In this document: piece by piece, positions 41,358-50,422 of the stretch
Numbering within the stretch: position 1 is the first letter of the stretch
Layout of the letters: the number at the start of each line of letters is the position of its first letter
DNA from: Sphingomonas sp. 35-24ZXX
Lineage (GTDB): Bacteria; Pseudomonadota; Alphaproteobacteria; Sphingomonadales; Sphingomonadaceae
Assembly (NCBI RefSeq): GCF_000786215.1
Contig: NZ_JROG01000003.1
Coordinates: forward strand, 186,001-250,000
Reading direction: 5' to 3'
DNA: 64,000 bases
Notes under the pieces: model-generated
Seen by the model: only the letters and a program-made list of their open reading frames with translations
What the model was told of the DNA's origin: nothing
Database searches by the model: none
Made by a program: the position numbers and the translations under genes

Positions 41358-43034
41358 ATGAAACCCGGAAAAGAACTGTTGTTCCTGGCCCTTGGCGGGT
41401 CGGGCGAAATCGGCATGAATGCCAACCTGTACGGCTGTGACGGCAAGTGGGTCATGGTCGATCTGGGCATGACGTTCAGCGATCCCGCCTATCCGGGGGT
41501 GGAACTGGTCTTTCCCGATCTCGAGTTCATCGAGGAACGCGCCGACGACCTGCTCGGCATTGTGCTGACGCACGGGCATGAAGACCATATCGGCGCCTTG
41601 CCCTATCTTGCGGCGGACCTTGGCGTGCCGCTGTTTGCGACGCCGTTCACCGCCGATCTGATCCGCCGCAAGCTCGAAGAGCAGGGCCTGGTCAAGGACG
41701 TCACGCTGAATGTCATCGAGAATGACGGCAGCCTGCAGCTTGGTCCGTTCGGCTTCCGCTATCTGCCGCTGGCGCACTCGATCGCGGAAGGCAACGCGCT
41801 GCTGATCGACACGCCTTACGGCCGCATTTTCCACACCGGCGACTGGAAGCTCGACGATCAGCCGCTGATCGGTGTGCCGTCGACGCCCGAGACGCTCACG
41901 GCGCTGGGCGACGAGGGCATCCTAGCTTTGGTGTGCGATTCGACCAATGTGTTCAATCCTGAAAGTTCGGGGTCCGAAGGCGACGTGCGCGATGCACTGA
42001 TCGCTGCGGTGAAGCCGCTCAAGGGCAGGGCGATGATCACCACCTTCGCCTCCAACGTCGCCCGGCTGCACACGCTGGGCGAGGTCGCACGCGCGACCAA
42101 TCGTCAGCTGTGCGTGGCCGGACGCTCGCTCGATCGGATCATTGCGGTTGCCAAGGCCAATGGCTATCTGCTCGATCTGCCCGAGCTTGTCGATTTCGAC
42201 ACCGCGATGGGCCTGCCCAGGCGTGAGGTTCTGGTTGTCGCCACCGGTGGCCAGGGCGAGCCGCGCGCAGCGCTGGCGCGCGTCGCCGAAGGAAACCACC
42301 AGATCAAGCTGGAAAAGGGCGATACCGTCCTGTTTTCCTCTAAGGTCATCCCGGGCAACGAGATTGCGATCGGGCGGATTCAGAACCGTCTGGCCGCCGA
42401 TGGCATCCAGATGATCACCGATCGCCAGGCCGACATCCACGTGTCGGGCCATCCGGGCCGTCCGGAACTGGCCGAAATGTACCGCTGGATCAGGCCCAAG
42501 GTGCTGGTGCCGGTGCATGGCGAAATGCGTCACATGAGCGAGCAGGCCCGTTTCGGGCTGGAGCAGGGCATTCCGCACGCCGTGGTCCAGAAGAATGGCG
42601 ACCTCGTGCGGCTGGCGCCCGGCAAGGCTGGAATCATCAGCCAGGAGCGCTCGGGACGGCTGGTGCTCGACGGCGATGTCATCCTGCCTGCGGACGGCAT
42701 GACGATGGGCGAACGGCGCAAGCTGGCGGTCAATGGCCAGGTCAGCGTGGCCGTGGCGCTGGATGCGCGCGGGCGGCTGGCGGGCGAACCCGTCGTGCGG
42801 CCTCTGGGCCTCCCGGTGGAAGACGATCTTGATGCCTTTATCGCCGAAACCGTGCAGGATGTCCGTGATGCGGTCGCCAAGCCCGGCAATGCCAAGGCCA
42901 AGGGCAAGAACGGCCGTCAGAGCAGCCGCGAGGATGACGTGCAGGAAGCGATCCGCCTGGCCGTCCGCCGCGCCGCGACTCGCTGGACAGGCAAGAAGCC
43001 GGTCGTCACGGTCTTGATGATCGAGGCGGGTTGA
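41358..43034 (+). CDS. rnj: Ribonuclease J
   Basis: 558 residues. Metallo-beta-lactamase/beta-CASP exo- and endoribonuclease that takes part in mRNA decay and rRNA maturation in alphaproteobacteria. Metal site THGHEDHIGALPY, then LAHSIAEGNALLIDTPYGRI with HTGDWKLDD; beta-CASP motifs ITTFASNVARLH and HVSGHPGRPELAEMYRWI, and GEMRHM. The C-terminal ~80 residues carry a basic linker (GNAKAKGKNGRQSS). Start at the ATG 41358, 4 nt beyond coaX; an in-frame TTG at 41334 overlaps it. Confidence 0.95.
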   Translation: MKPGKELLFLALGGSGEIGMNANLYGCDGKWVMVDLGMTFSDPAYPGVELVFPDLEFIEERADDLLGIVLTHGHEDHIGALPYLAADLGVPLFATPFTADLIRRKLEEQGLVKDVTLNVIENDGSLQLGPFGFRYLPLAHSIAEGNALLIDTPYGRIFHTGDWKLDDQPLIGVPSTPETLTALGDEGILALVCDSTNVFNPESSGSEGDVRDALIAAVKPLKGRAMITTFASNVARLHTLGEVARATNRQLCVAGRSLDRIIAVAKANGYLLDLPELVDFDTAMGLPRREVLVVATGGQGEPRAALARVAEGNHQIKLEKGDTVLFSSKVIPGNEIAIGRIQNRLAADGIQMITDRQADIHVSGHPGRPELAEMYRWIRPKVLVPVHGEMRHMSEQARFGLEQGIPHAVVQKNGDLVRLAPGKAGIISQERSGRLVLDGDVILPADGMTMGERRKLAVNGQVSVAVALDARGRLAGEPVVRPLGLPVEDDLDAFIAETVQDVRDAVAKPGNAKAKGKNGRQSSREDDVQEAIRLAVRRAATRWTGKKPVVTVLMIEAG

Positions 43035-43065
43035 CCCATGTTGCGGTCATGACAGGACGAAACGC

Positions 43066-43344
43066 ATGAGCTGGACGAGTATCGCGGCAATCTATCTGCT
43101 GTTCTGGGTGATCACGGCGTTTGTCGTGATGCCCTTCGGCGTTCGCACGGCTGACGAGCTCGGCATTGAGAAAGTGCGCGGGCAGGCCGACAGCGCGCCG
43201 GCCAACTTCAAGCCGTTGCGCGTGATCGCGATCACCACGGCCATCTCGGCGGTGGTGTTCGGCATGTTCTATGCCAACTATCTCAACGGCTGGATTGCGC
43301 CTTCGGATGTCAACATCTTCGGCAAGCCGCCTGGGGTGGAATGA
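43066..43344 (+). CDS. DUF1467 membrane protein
   Basis: 92 residues with two transmembrane helices (about 5-25 and 50-68). The motif FVVMPFGVRTADE at the end of helix 1 and NYLNGWI after helix 2 are the DUF1467 pattern, an alphaproteobacterial family of unknown role usually found after rnj. Last gene of the nuo-birA-coaX-rnj run. Confidence 0.88.
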   Translation: MSWTSIAAIYLLFWVITAFVVMPFGVRTADELGIEKVRGQADSAPANFKPLRVIAITTAISAVVFGMFYANYLNGWIAPSDVNIFGKPPGVE

Positions 43345-43365
43345 TCGTCGGCGAGGCAAAGCGTG

Positions 43366-43397
43366 CCCTGCAGGATTAGCATGCGACTTTTGCAGGG
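43366..43397 (+). terminator. Candidate terminator at the end of the nuo run
   Basis: CCCTGCA (43366-43372) and TGCAGGG (43391-43397) form a 7-bp stem around an 18-nt loop, 22 nt after the DUF1467 stop. There is a short T-rich segment only inside the loop, so termination there is plausible but weakly supported. Confidence 0.35.
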
Positions 43398-43529
43398 ATT
43401 CGTGTTACCACCGCTTTATCGCGTGATTTGAACTTCAAGCCAGCGCGCGACTGAGAGACCTGCGGCATGCCGCTCCACGCTCTTGCTTGTTCAGCAATAC
43501 GAGCGTCTATTTTGCCTAATCTCAATCAA

Positions 43530-43679
43530 ATGTTCGAAAATCTTCACATCGCCCATCTGCGCGCGCTGCATGCGCCTGGAGCGGATGAGCGCGATGAGCA
43601 GCGCCAGCATGCCCGGCTTCAGGCCGCGTTGCTGCACGCGCATGTCTATCCCCAGCCGGGCAGCTTTCTGCCGGGCTGA
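43530..43679 (+). CDS. Possible 49-residue small protein in the cspA leader region
   Basis: ATG at 43530, ending at TGA 43679, with high GC third positions and a helical, His/Ala-rich sequence (MFENLHIAHLRALHAPG..., RLQAALLHAHVYPQPG). No ribosome site and no recognised family. It would be the only gene in the ~500 nt between DUF1467 and cspA. It could be a real small protein, a leader peptide, or chance. Confidence 0.3.
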   Translation: MFENLHIAHLRALHAPGADERDEQRQHARLQAALLHAHVYPQPGSFLPG

Positions 43680-43742
43680 TGCCATCTGGACCGTCGGCAG
43701 GTTGCAAGACCGCGCCGGTCCTCGTCTTCCCTAGCAATGGCC

Positions 43743-43825
43743 GGAGCCGGGCGTTGCAGGGGTCGCAATCGAACTTCCGGCTCCAACTCCGTAGGTGGAA
43801 CAATCCGTGTTTCGTGCGGCCACCT
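43743..43825 (+). promoter_or_regulatory. Structured leader of cspA
   Basis: Two inverted repeats precede cspA: GGAGCCGG (43743-43750) with CCGGCTCC (43777-43784), which encloses an inner TTGC/GCAA pair, and AGGTGG (43793-43798) with CCACCT (43820-43825). A long folded leader is typical of cold-shock mRNAs, whose folding responds to temperature. Confidence 0.45.
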
Positions 43826-43850
43826 GCGTACTACTCTTAAGGAAATGACT

Positions 43851-44060
43851 ATGCCGATTGGCACCGTAAAGTTTTTCAACGCCGACAAGGGCTATGGCTT
43901 CATCCAGCCCGATGACGGCGGCAACGACGCGTTTGTGCACATCAGCGCCGTCGAAGCGTCGGGCATGCGCACGCTCGATCGCGACCAGCGCGTGAACTTC
44001 GAGCTGGAACAGGATCGTCGCGGCAAGATGGCGGCTGTCCGCCTGTCTGCTGCAGCCTGA
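43851..44060 (+). CDS. cspA: Cold-shock protein CspA family
   Basis: 69 residues, a single OB-fold RNA chaperone. RNP1 is KGYGFIQPDD and RNP2 DAFVHISAV, as in the family (KGFGFI and FVHF). Start ATG 43851 with AAGGA 7 nt upstream; an ATG two codons earlier is too close to that site. The long structured leader suggests post-transcriptional control. Confidence 0.94.
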   Translation: MPIGTVKFFNADKGYGFIQPDDGGNDAFVHISAVEASGMRTLDRDQRVNFELEQDRRGKMAAVRLSAAA

Positions 44061-44178
44061 GGCTGACGACTGGATTGCGGGGCGGCACAGGCTGTCGCTC
44101 CGCAGCCATTCCGGTCAATTGTTTACATCGTTTTAATCTCTGCGCGCTACCTCTGCCCCAAACAGAAGGGGTTGTAGG

Positions 44179-44682
44179 GTGCTTGAGAGACTTTTGCGCG
44201 ATCACGCCTTGATGCGTGAGAGAGGCAGGACGTTGCTCGGGCTGCTCGATCAGCCTGAACCGCCGCCTTCGGATGTGCTCGCCGACGCGCGCTGGCAGCT
44301 CAGCAGCCACATCATGCAGCACCTCGCGCTCGAAGATCGCCATCTCTACACCAAATTGCTGCAGGACGATCGCCCGCACGTGCAAGAGGCGGGTCGCAGG
44401 TTTCAGGCCGAACTGGCAGAGCTGTTCGGCTGCTTTGCCGAAAGCGCACAGCAATGGACGCCCGAGCGGATAGCAGGCGACTGGGACACGTTCCGGTCGA
44501 TGGCCCGCACCCGTCTCGTCAAGATGTACGCGCGGATCGATCGCGAGGAGGCCGAGCTGTTCCCCCTCGTCTATGATGCCGCGATCGATGTGTCTGCGCA
44601 TGGCCTTCCGTCGCATAACTGGACCCGCGATGCGTTCTCGATCAAGGATGCGATCGTCAACGGGTCGGGCCGCACCGGCTGA
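44179..44682 (+). CDS. Hemerythrin HHE-domain protein
   Basis: 167 residues from a GTG. The hemerythrin-like four-helix pattern has LRDHALM (first His), SSHIMQHLALEDRHLY (His-x3-His...Glu) and MYARIDREEAELFPLV (Glu with a late metal ligand), enough to bind a di-iron site. Members sense or bind O2, NO or iron, or act in iron-sulfur repair. Lies alone between cspA and hisZ; no partner domain. Confidence 0.82.
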   Translation: MLERLLRDHALMRERGRTLLGLLDQPEPPPSDVLADARWQLSSHIMQHLALEDRHLYTKLLQDDRPHVQEAGRRFQAELAELFGCFAESAQQWTPERIAGDWDTFRSMARTRLVKMYARIDREEAELFPLVYDAAIDVSAHGLPSHNWTRDAFSIKDAIVNGSGRTG

Positions 44683-44755
44683 CCGGCGACACCTGGCGCA
44701 GATAACGCGCCGCGACAGGTTTTCCCGCCGCCGCTAATCGTCTAAGCGCTGCGCC

Positions 44756-45880
44756 ATGTCTGATCCGAATCCCGATATTCTGCCCGCAGGTCTGTCCGAT
44801 CTGCTGCCCCCGCGTGCCGAACAGGCCGCCTGGCTAACCCGCAACGCGATGCAGGTCTTCGCTGCGCATGGCTATGACCGGGTGTCGCCGCCGCTCGTCG
44901 AATACGAACGGTCGCTCGCGCTGCGGATGCAGGGCACGGGGCGGCAGCATCTGTTCCGGATGGTGGATCCATCATCGATGCGGACGCTGGCGATCCGGTC
45001 GGATATCACCGTGCAGGTCGGCCGCGTGGCGACCACCTTGATGGCAACCGCGCCGCGCCCGCTGCGGTTGAGCTATGCCGGGCAGGTGCTCCGCATCGCA
45101 TCGGATCAGCTCAATCCCGAACGCGAACGGTTGCAGATCGGTGCGGAGCTGATCGGTCACGACAATGTCGCCGCCGCGCAGGAGGTCGTGCGGATCGCGA
45201 TCGAGGCGCTGGTCCAGGCGGGTGCCACGGGCATCACCGTCGATCTCACTCTTCCGGATCTGGTCGATACGCTGGCCTCCACCGCCTTTCCGCTGCCTGC
45301 AGGCATGATCGGCGCGGTGCGGCGCGAGCTCGACATGAAGGATGCAGGCGGTCTGACGGCGCTTGGCGCAGATGCCTATCTGCCGCTGCTCTACGCGATG
45401 GGACCGTTCGACGAGGCAATCGACTCGCTCGCTGCGATCGATGCCGGGGGCGTGCTCGCGAGCCGCATCCGGGCGCTGCGCGATATCGTTGCAGGCCTTC
45501 CCGACGATGTCGCGGTGACGCTCGATCCCACCGAGCGCCATGGCTTCGAGTACCAGAGCTGGTTCGGCTTCTCGCTCTATGCCGATGGCTGCGCCGGTGC
45601 GCTGGGTCGCGGCGGGACCTATGCCATCCCCGATGGCAAGGGCGGGCAGGAGGTCGCGACCGGTTTCTCGCTCTATCCCGATGCCCTGCTCGATCTGGGC
45701 GGCGTGGGCGAAGGGCAGGGGGCTGGCAAGCTGTTCCTGCCGATTGGCCATGATCGCGACAGCGCCGCGCGGCTGCGCGCGATCGGCTGGCGCACACTGG
45801 CGGCGATCACGCCGAACGATGACGCTGCAGCGCTGGGCTGCACCCACCGGCTGGTCGGACAGGATACCGTCCCGCTCTGA
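44756..45880 (+). CDS. hisZ: ATP phosphoribosyltransferase regulatory subunit HisZ
   Basis: 374 residues, a catalytically dead histidyl-tRNA-synthetase-like protein that activates and feedback-regulates short-form HisG. Class II aaRS-like segments: LPAGLSDLLPPRAEQA, DRVSPPLVEYERS, FRMVDPSSMRTLAIRSDITV (motif 2 region) and YAGQVLRIASDQLN, ending with a motif 3-like GRGGTYAIPD. Presence implies a short HisG elsewhere. In related genomes purA follows directly; here an esterase gene on the other strand lies between. Confidence 0.9.
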   Translation: MSDPNPDILPAGLSDLLPPRAEQAAWLTRNAMQVFAAHGYDRVSPPLVEYERSLALRMQGTGRQHLFRMVDPSSMRTLAIRSDITVQVGRVATTLMATAPRPLRLSYAGQVLRIASDQLNPERERLQIGAELIGHDNVAAAQEVVRIAIEALVQAGATGITVDLTLPDLVDTLASTAFPLPAGMIGAVRRELDMKDAGGLTALGADAYLPLLYAMGPFDEAIDSLAAIDAGGVLASRIRALRDIVAGLPDDVAVTLDPTERHGFEYQSWFGFSLYADGCAGALGRGGTYAIPDGKGGQEVATGFSLYPDALLDLGGVGEGQGAGKLFLPIGHDRDSAARLRAIGWRTLAAITPNDDAAALGCTHRLVGQDTVPL

Positions 45881-45895
45881 GCCTGATGGGCTGGG

Positions 45896-46918
45896 TCAGC
45901 TGCCTGCCAGAAAGGCCTGCACCAGCCGCGTCTGATCATTGCCGTCCTGGCCGAGCTCGCGGTTGATCGTCATGTGCGAAACATCGTCCAGCGCTTCGAG
46001 CTGCACCGCTGCCCCTGCCTCGCGCAGACCGCTGGCCAGCGCCATAGATTGCGCGGCAGCATCTTCGCGCCTTGCAACATGCAGGATCAGCCAGCGTGAC
46101 GCATTGGGCGCGGCGGCATGCCGGGCCGGGGACAGCCTTGCCTGGCGCGCGGGGTCGGTTCCGAACGCCGGTTCGTAAATCCGGCTCGTCAGCAAGCCGC
46201 CCTGCTGCATCTGCCGGGGCACGTCATATCCGGCGCCATCGAGCAGAATCACGCCAGCGAGCCCGGCCATGTCGGCCTTGAGCCATGCGGGGTCGGTTCC
46301 GACCAGTGCGGCCAGATGGGCCCCGGCGCTGTGGCCCATCACGATGATCCGGTCAGGATCGATCCCCAACGCCCCGGCATCCCGGGTCAGCTTGACAATC
46401 GCCGCTGCGACGTCGGCCGCCTGCTGTTCCACCGGTGCCTGGGGCAGCAGCCGGTAGCCGATCGAGGCAAAGGCCCAGCCCTGTTCGTTGAAGAAATCGG
46501 GCTTCTGCTGGACCATGTCCTTGCTGCCGTTGCGCCAGCCTCCGCCGTGAATATAGACCAGCAGCGGATAGCCTCGCGCGGGACGAGCGGCACCGGGCGT
46601 GTAAAGGTCGATCTTCTGCACAGGGTCGGTGCCATATGCGATCGGCTGCGCTCTTGCGGTGGTTCCGGCATCGGTATCGGTCTGGCGCATCCGCTGGGCC
46701 ATGGCTTGCGCCATCTGCGCCTTGCATTGGCCGGACAAGGCGTCGCGCTTCTCGCGCAAACACTCGCGGATCGCGCTGCGGTTCATCCCGCAAAGCTGAA
46801 CGACTTCGCGGCGACACTCGCGCGACAGCATCCGCTCGCGCCCGCCTGCCTGCTGCGCTGCGACCGATGTCGCGACCGCGCCCGCCAGCAGGATGGTGAT
46901 CAGGCCTCTTGCATGCAT
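45896..46918 (-). CDS. Exported alpha/beta-hydrolase (esterase) with Cys-rich N-terminal domain
   Basis: 340 residues. Start ATG 46918 with GGAGGGA ribosome site; signal peptide MHARGLITILLAGAVATSVA (cleavage after VAA, ~22). Residues ~28-75 are a Cys-rich module (CRREVVQLC, ECLREKRDALSGQC) like the GLG1 cysteine repeat. The rest is a hormone-sensitive-lipase/carboxylesterase-type hydrolase: oxyanion loop HGGGWRNGS, nucleophile GHSAGAHLAAL, DGAGYD and catalytic His in DDVSHM. Likely a periplasmic esterase of unknown substrate. It converges on hisZ and diverges from purA. Confidence 0.85.
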   Translation of the reverse strand: MHARGLITILLAGAVATSVAAQQAGGRERMLSRECRREVVQLCGMNRSAIRECLREKRDALSGQCKAQMAQAMAQRMRQTDTDAGTTARAQPIAYGTDPVQKIDLYTPGAARPARGYPLLVYIHGGGWRNGSKDMVQQKPDFFNEQGWAFASIGYRLLPQAPVEQQAADVAAAIVKLTRDAGALGIDPDRIIVMGHSAGAHLAALVGTDPAWLKADMAGLAGVILLDGAGYDVPRQMQQGGLLTSRIYEPAFGTDPARQARLSPARHAAAPNASRWLILHVARREDAAAQSMALASGLREAGAAVQLEALDDVSHMTINRELGQDGNDQTRLVQAFLAGS

Positions 46919-47110
46919 GGTTCTGTCCCTCCAGCCCTTGCCTCGCGGCAGAATGCCGGTCCGCGCCGGTCGGCGTCCATTCTCGAAGTGCATTAAATTG
47001 TATCAGAGCCGGGCGGTACGGGCTGGACGCCGCCGCCTCGCGTCACTAGGACGGCCCGGCTTTGCGCGCGGCCATTCCGTGCGCTTTCCATCGAACAAAG
47101 GTGTGGTTTC

Positions 47111-48400
47111 GTGGCCAATGTAACCGTGATCGGTGCCCAATGGGGCGATGAAGGCAAAGGCAAGATTGTCGACTGGCTGGCGGAGCGCGCCGATGCGGTG
47201 ATCCGCTTCCAGGGCGGGCACAATGCCGGGCATACGCTGGTGATCGGCGAAAAGGTGTTCAAGCTTTCGCTGCTGCCATCGGGCATTGTCCGCGGCACGT
47301 TCAGCGTCATCGGCAATGGCGTGGTGCTCGATCCTTGGGCGCTGCGCGATGAGGTCGAGAAGCTGCGCGGCCAGGGCGTCGAGATCACCCCGGACAATCT
47401 GGCGATCGCCGACAACTGCCCGCTGATCCTGCCCTTCCACCGCGATCTTGATGCGCTGCGCGAGGATGCGAGCGGCCAGGGCAAGATCGGCACCACCCGT
47501 CGCGGTATCGGCCCGGCGTATGAGGACAAGGTGGGACGCCGCGCGATCCGCGTGTGCGATCTGGCGCATCTCGATTCGCTCGATCCGCAGCTTGACCGGC
47601 TGTGCGCGCACCATGACGCACTGCGCGCAGGCTTCGGCGAACCGCCGATTGACCGCGCGCAGCTGCTGGCCGAGCTCGCCGAAATCGCGCCGTTCGTGCT
47701 GCAGTTCGCGCAGCCGGTGTGGAAGCGTCTGGGCGAGATTCGGCGCGCGGGCGCGCGAATGCTGTTCGAAGGCGCGCAGGGCGTGCTGCTCGACGTCGAT
47801 CACGGCACCTACCCGTTTGTCACCTCGTCGAACACCATCACCGGCTCCGCCTCGGGCGGCAGCGGCCTGGGACCGCAGGCCAGCGGCTTCGTATTGGGCA
47901 TCGTCAAGGCCTACACCACGCGTGTCGGGTCCGGCCCGTTCCCGACCGAGCTTGAGGACGAGATCGGTCAGCGTCTTGGCGAGCGCGGTCATGAATTCGG
48001 CACCGTCACCGGGCGCAAGCGCCGCTGTGGCTGGTTCGATGCGACCCTGGTGCGGCAAAGCTGTGCGGTCGCCGGCGTCACCGGCATCGCGCTGACCAAG
48101 CTCGACGTGCTCGACGGGTTCGACAAGCTCAAGATCTGCACCGGCTACCGCCTCAACGGCAAGGTGCTCGACTATTTCCCCGCGCACGCTGGCGATCAGG
48201 CCGCGGTCCAGCCGATCTACGAAGAAATGGACGGCTGGCACGAATCGACCGCGGGCGCGCGCAGCTGGGTTGACCTGCCTGCGCAGGCCATCAAGTATAT
48301 CCGCCGGGTCGAGGAGCTGATTCAGTGCCCGGTGGCACTGGTGTCCACTTCGCCCGAACGTGAAGATACCATCCTGGTCCGCGATCCGTTCGCGGACTGA
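47111..48400 (+). CDS. purA: Adenylosuccinate synthetase
   Basis: 429 residues from a GTG (47111). GTP-dependent joining of IMP and aspartate, first committed AMP step. Signatures [20 protein letters not shown] at the N-terminus, [52 protein letters not shown] and the C-terminal GPAFEV-like end are complete. The 192-nt gap upstream is shared with the divergent esterase. Confidence 0.97.
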   Translation: MANVTVIGAQWGDEGKGKIVDWLAERADAVIRFQGGHNAGHTLVIGEKVFKLSLLPSGIVRGTFSVIGNGVVLDPWALRDEVEKLRGQGVEITPDNLAIADNCPLILPFHRDLDALREDASGQGKIGTTRRGIGPAYEDKVGRRAIRVCDLAHLDSLDPQLDRLCAHHDALRAGFGEPPIDRAQLLAELAEIAPFVLQFAQPVWKRLGEIRRAGARMLFEGAQGVLLDVDHGTYPFVTSSNTITGSASGGSGLGPQASGFVLGIVKAYTTRVGSGPFPTELEDEIGQRLGERGHEFGTVTGRKRRCGWFDATLVRQSCAVAGVTGIALTKLDVLDGFDKLKICTGYRLNGKVLDYFPAHAGDQAAVQPIYEEMDGWHESTAGARSWVDLPAQAIKYIRRVEELIQCPVALVSTSPEREDTILVRDPFAD

Positions 48401-48426
48401 GGAGCGCGCTGCAGGGGGGAGTGTCG

Positions 48427-49326
48427 ATGTCCGAAGACGGGCCAATGCCATTTGGGGACTGGCCCGTGTCGCAGGCAGCGGCACTGACGATCGTTGCGGA
48501 TTCGCAAGACACCGCGCGCCTGATCGAGGCCGCGGGATGGACGGTCACGGCGGCAAGCGACGCGGCCGCAGGCGCGCGGATCTTTGCCGCCGATTGGCGT
48601 ATGGCAGTTCCTGCACATACCGGTCTGGATGCCTTGGCGGCAGACTGCGGGCTGCTGGTTCTGGTCAGTCTGGAGACGATCGATGCTGCCGATGCGATTC
48701 TCCATGGCCGCGATGCCCGCTGCGTGTTCGATGCAGCGCCCCGGACGATGGCAGCCGAGCTCGCCGATCTTGCCGCGCTGGTGACTGGGCGAAGCGCATC
48801 CGACCCCAACAGCGGTGAGCGCGCCCGATTGCAGGCCATGGCGGCAGAGCTCGCGCGACTGGCCGAACAGCTGGGGTCGTTGTCGTCGGGGATGGACGCC
48901 GACGATATGAGCGAAGGGCTGGCGGAACATGCGCAGGATTACAGGGCCGAAGAGCCCGCAGACCGGGCGCCGGCGATCCCGCCCAGCCCGCAACGGATCC
49001 GCCATCTCATCAGCATGCGGCGGCTGCGCGACCGGTTTTTCAGCCCGGACCTTTTTGCCGATCCGGCCTGGGATATCCTGCTTGATCTCTCCGCATCGCG
49101 GCTCGAAGGGCGGTCGGTCTCGGTTTCCAGCCTGTGCATCGCGGCTGCGGTTCCGCCGACGACCGCGCTGCGCTGGATCCGGATGATGACCGATCAGGGG
49201 TTGCTGGAGCGGCGCGCCGACAGTGCCGATGCGCGCCGGATGTTCGTCGATATCGCCGATGCCGCGTTCGACCAGGTTTCGGGCTGGTTTGCGCTGGTCG
49301 ATTCGCGTGGAGGATTGGGCGTTTGA
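48427..49326 (+). CDS. Winged-helix regulator with N-terminal alpha/beta domain
   Basis: 299 residues (ATG 48427, AGGGGGGAG site 6 nt upstream; an in-frame GTG is 6 nt earlier). Residues ~15-110 form alternating strand/helix elements (ALTIVADSQDTARLIEAAGW, LLVLVSLETIDAA) resembling a receiver-like fold without the phosphorylation Asp. A helical linker follows. Residues ~190-285 are a MarR/winged-helix unit with SVSSLCIAAAVPPTTALRWI as recognition region and QGLLERRADSADARRMFVDI as wing. Possibly a DNA-binding regulator of unknown target. Lies 26 nt after purA. Confidence 0.7.
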   Translation: MSEDGPMPFGDWPVSQAAALTIVADSQDTARLIEAAGWTVTAASDAAAGARIFAADWRMAVPAHTGLDALAADCGLLVLVSLETIDAADAILHGRDARCVFDAAPRTMAAELADLAALVTGRSASDPNSGERARLQAMAAELARLAEQLGSLSSGMDADDMSEGLAEHAQDYRAEEPADRAPAIPPSPQRIRHLISMRRLRDRFFSPDLFADPAWDILLDLSASRLEGRSVSVSSLCIAAAVPPTTALRWIRMMTDQGLLERRADSADARRMFVDIADAAFDQVSGWFALVDSRGGLGV

Positions 49327-49344
49327 CCCGATCAGGGCACGATC

Positions 49345-49374
49345 CCTTGGCAGACCGCCCGGTTCTGCCTAACT
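49345..49374 (+). promoter_or_regulatory. Candidate RpoH-type promoter of hrcA-grpE
   Basis: CCTTG (49345-49349), an 18-bp spacer and CCTAACT (49368-49374), similar to the alphaproteobacterial heat-shock sigma pattern CTTG-N17-18-CYTATNT with one mismatch. It would put the start of transcription only a few bases before the hrcA ATG. Confidence 0.3.
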
Positions 49375-49381
49375 TGCAGCC

Positions 49382-50422
49382 ATGACAAGCCCGTTCACCG
49401 AACTGAACGACCGCGCGCGCGACGTTTTCCGCATCGTGGTGGAAAGCTATCTGGATACCGGCATGCCGGTGGGGTCGCGCACCATTTCCAAATCCGCGAC
49501 GGTCAACCTGTCGCCGGCATCGATCCGCAATGTGATGCAGGACCTGGAGGAACTGGGGCTGCTTGCCGCGCCGCACACCAGCGCGGGCCGGATGCCAACC
49601 GAGCAGGGCTTGCGGCTGTTCGTCGACGGCATGATGCAGGTCGCGGAGCCTTCGCTGGAAGAGCGTGCGGCGATCGAGAAGCAGCTCGAAAGTGCAGGGC
49701 CGATCGAGGCGGCACTGGCCGCAACCACCCAGGCGCTGTCCGGTCTATCGGCCTGTGCGGGCATTGTCATGGTGCCGCAGCGCGAGCCGGTGCTGCGCCA
49801 GATGAATTTCGTTCGCCTTTCCGATACCCAGGTTCTGGCGGTTCTGGTCGGCCATGATGGCAGCATCGAAAACCGCGTGCTGCAGATCGATCGGCGGGTC
49901 ACCGAATCCATGCTGGTGCAGGCAGGCAATTTCATCACCGCGCGGCTTTCCGGGCGCAGCCTGTCCCAGGCGCTGGCGATGCTCGAGGCAGAGATCAGCG
50001 CCGAGCGCGCGGCGCTGGATATCGCCAGTTCCGATCTCGTGCGGCGCGGGCTGGCCTTGTGGTCGCGCGATGGATCGGACCGGCCCGTGCTGATCGTGCG
50101 CGGGCAGGCCAATCTGCTCGACAACGACGCCGTCGCCGATCTGGAACGCGTTCGGCGGCTGCTGGATGAGCTTGAAGCGATGCAGGACATTGCCCATCTT
50201 CTCGACAGCGCGCGCGAAGCGGCCTCGGCCCGGATCTTCATCGGTGCGGAAAACAAATTGTTTTCGCTTTCCGGGTCATCCGTGATAGCGGCGCCCTATC
50301 GTGACGGCGAAGGCCGTGTTGTGGGCGTGGTCGGGGTGATTGGTCCCACCCGCCTCAACTATGCGCGTATTGTGCCCATGGTGGACTTTACCGCACAGAG
50401 CCTGACCCGATTGTTGAAATGA
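49382..50422 (+). CDS. hrcA: Heat-inducible transcription repressor HrcA
   Basis: 346 residues. N-terminal winged helix with the conserved IVVESYLDTGMPVGSRTISK and LSPASIRNVMQDLEELGLLA recognition block (residues ~15-60), followed by the GAF-like dimerisation domain and the C-terminal LTRLLK tail. HrcA binds CIRCE elements to repress groESL. No CIRCE palindrome was seen in this window, so its targets lie elsewhere. grpE overlaps its end by 4 nt. Confidence 0.95.
   Translation: MTSPFTELNDRARDVFRIVVESYLDTGMPVGSRTISKSATVNLSPASIRNVMQDLEELGLLAAPHTSAGRMPTEQGLRLFVDGMMQVAEPSLEERAAIEKQLESAGPIEAALAATTQALSGLSACAGIVMVPQREPVLRQMNFVRLSDTQVLAVLVGHDGSIENRVLQIDRRVTESMLVQAGNFITARLSGRSLSQALAMLEAEISAERAALDIASSDLVRRGLALWSRDGSDRPVLIVRGQANLLDNDAVADLERVRRLLDELEAMQDIAHLLDSAREAASARIFIGAENKLFSLSGSSVIAAPYRDGEGRVVGVVGVIGPTRLNYARIVPMVDFTAQSLTRLLK

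Noticed and set aside
49327-49382. CIRCE element upstream of hrcA-grpE or dnaK
   Set aside because: No TTAGCACTC-N9-GAGTGCTAA palindrome or close variant was found.
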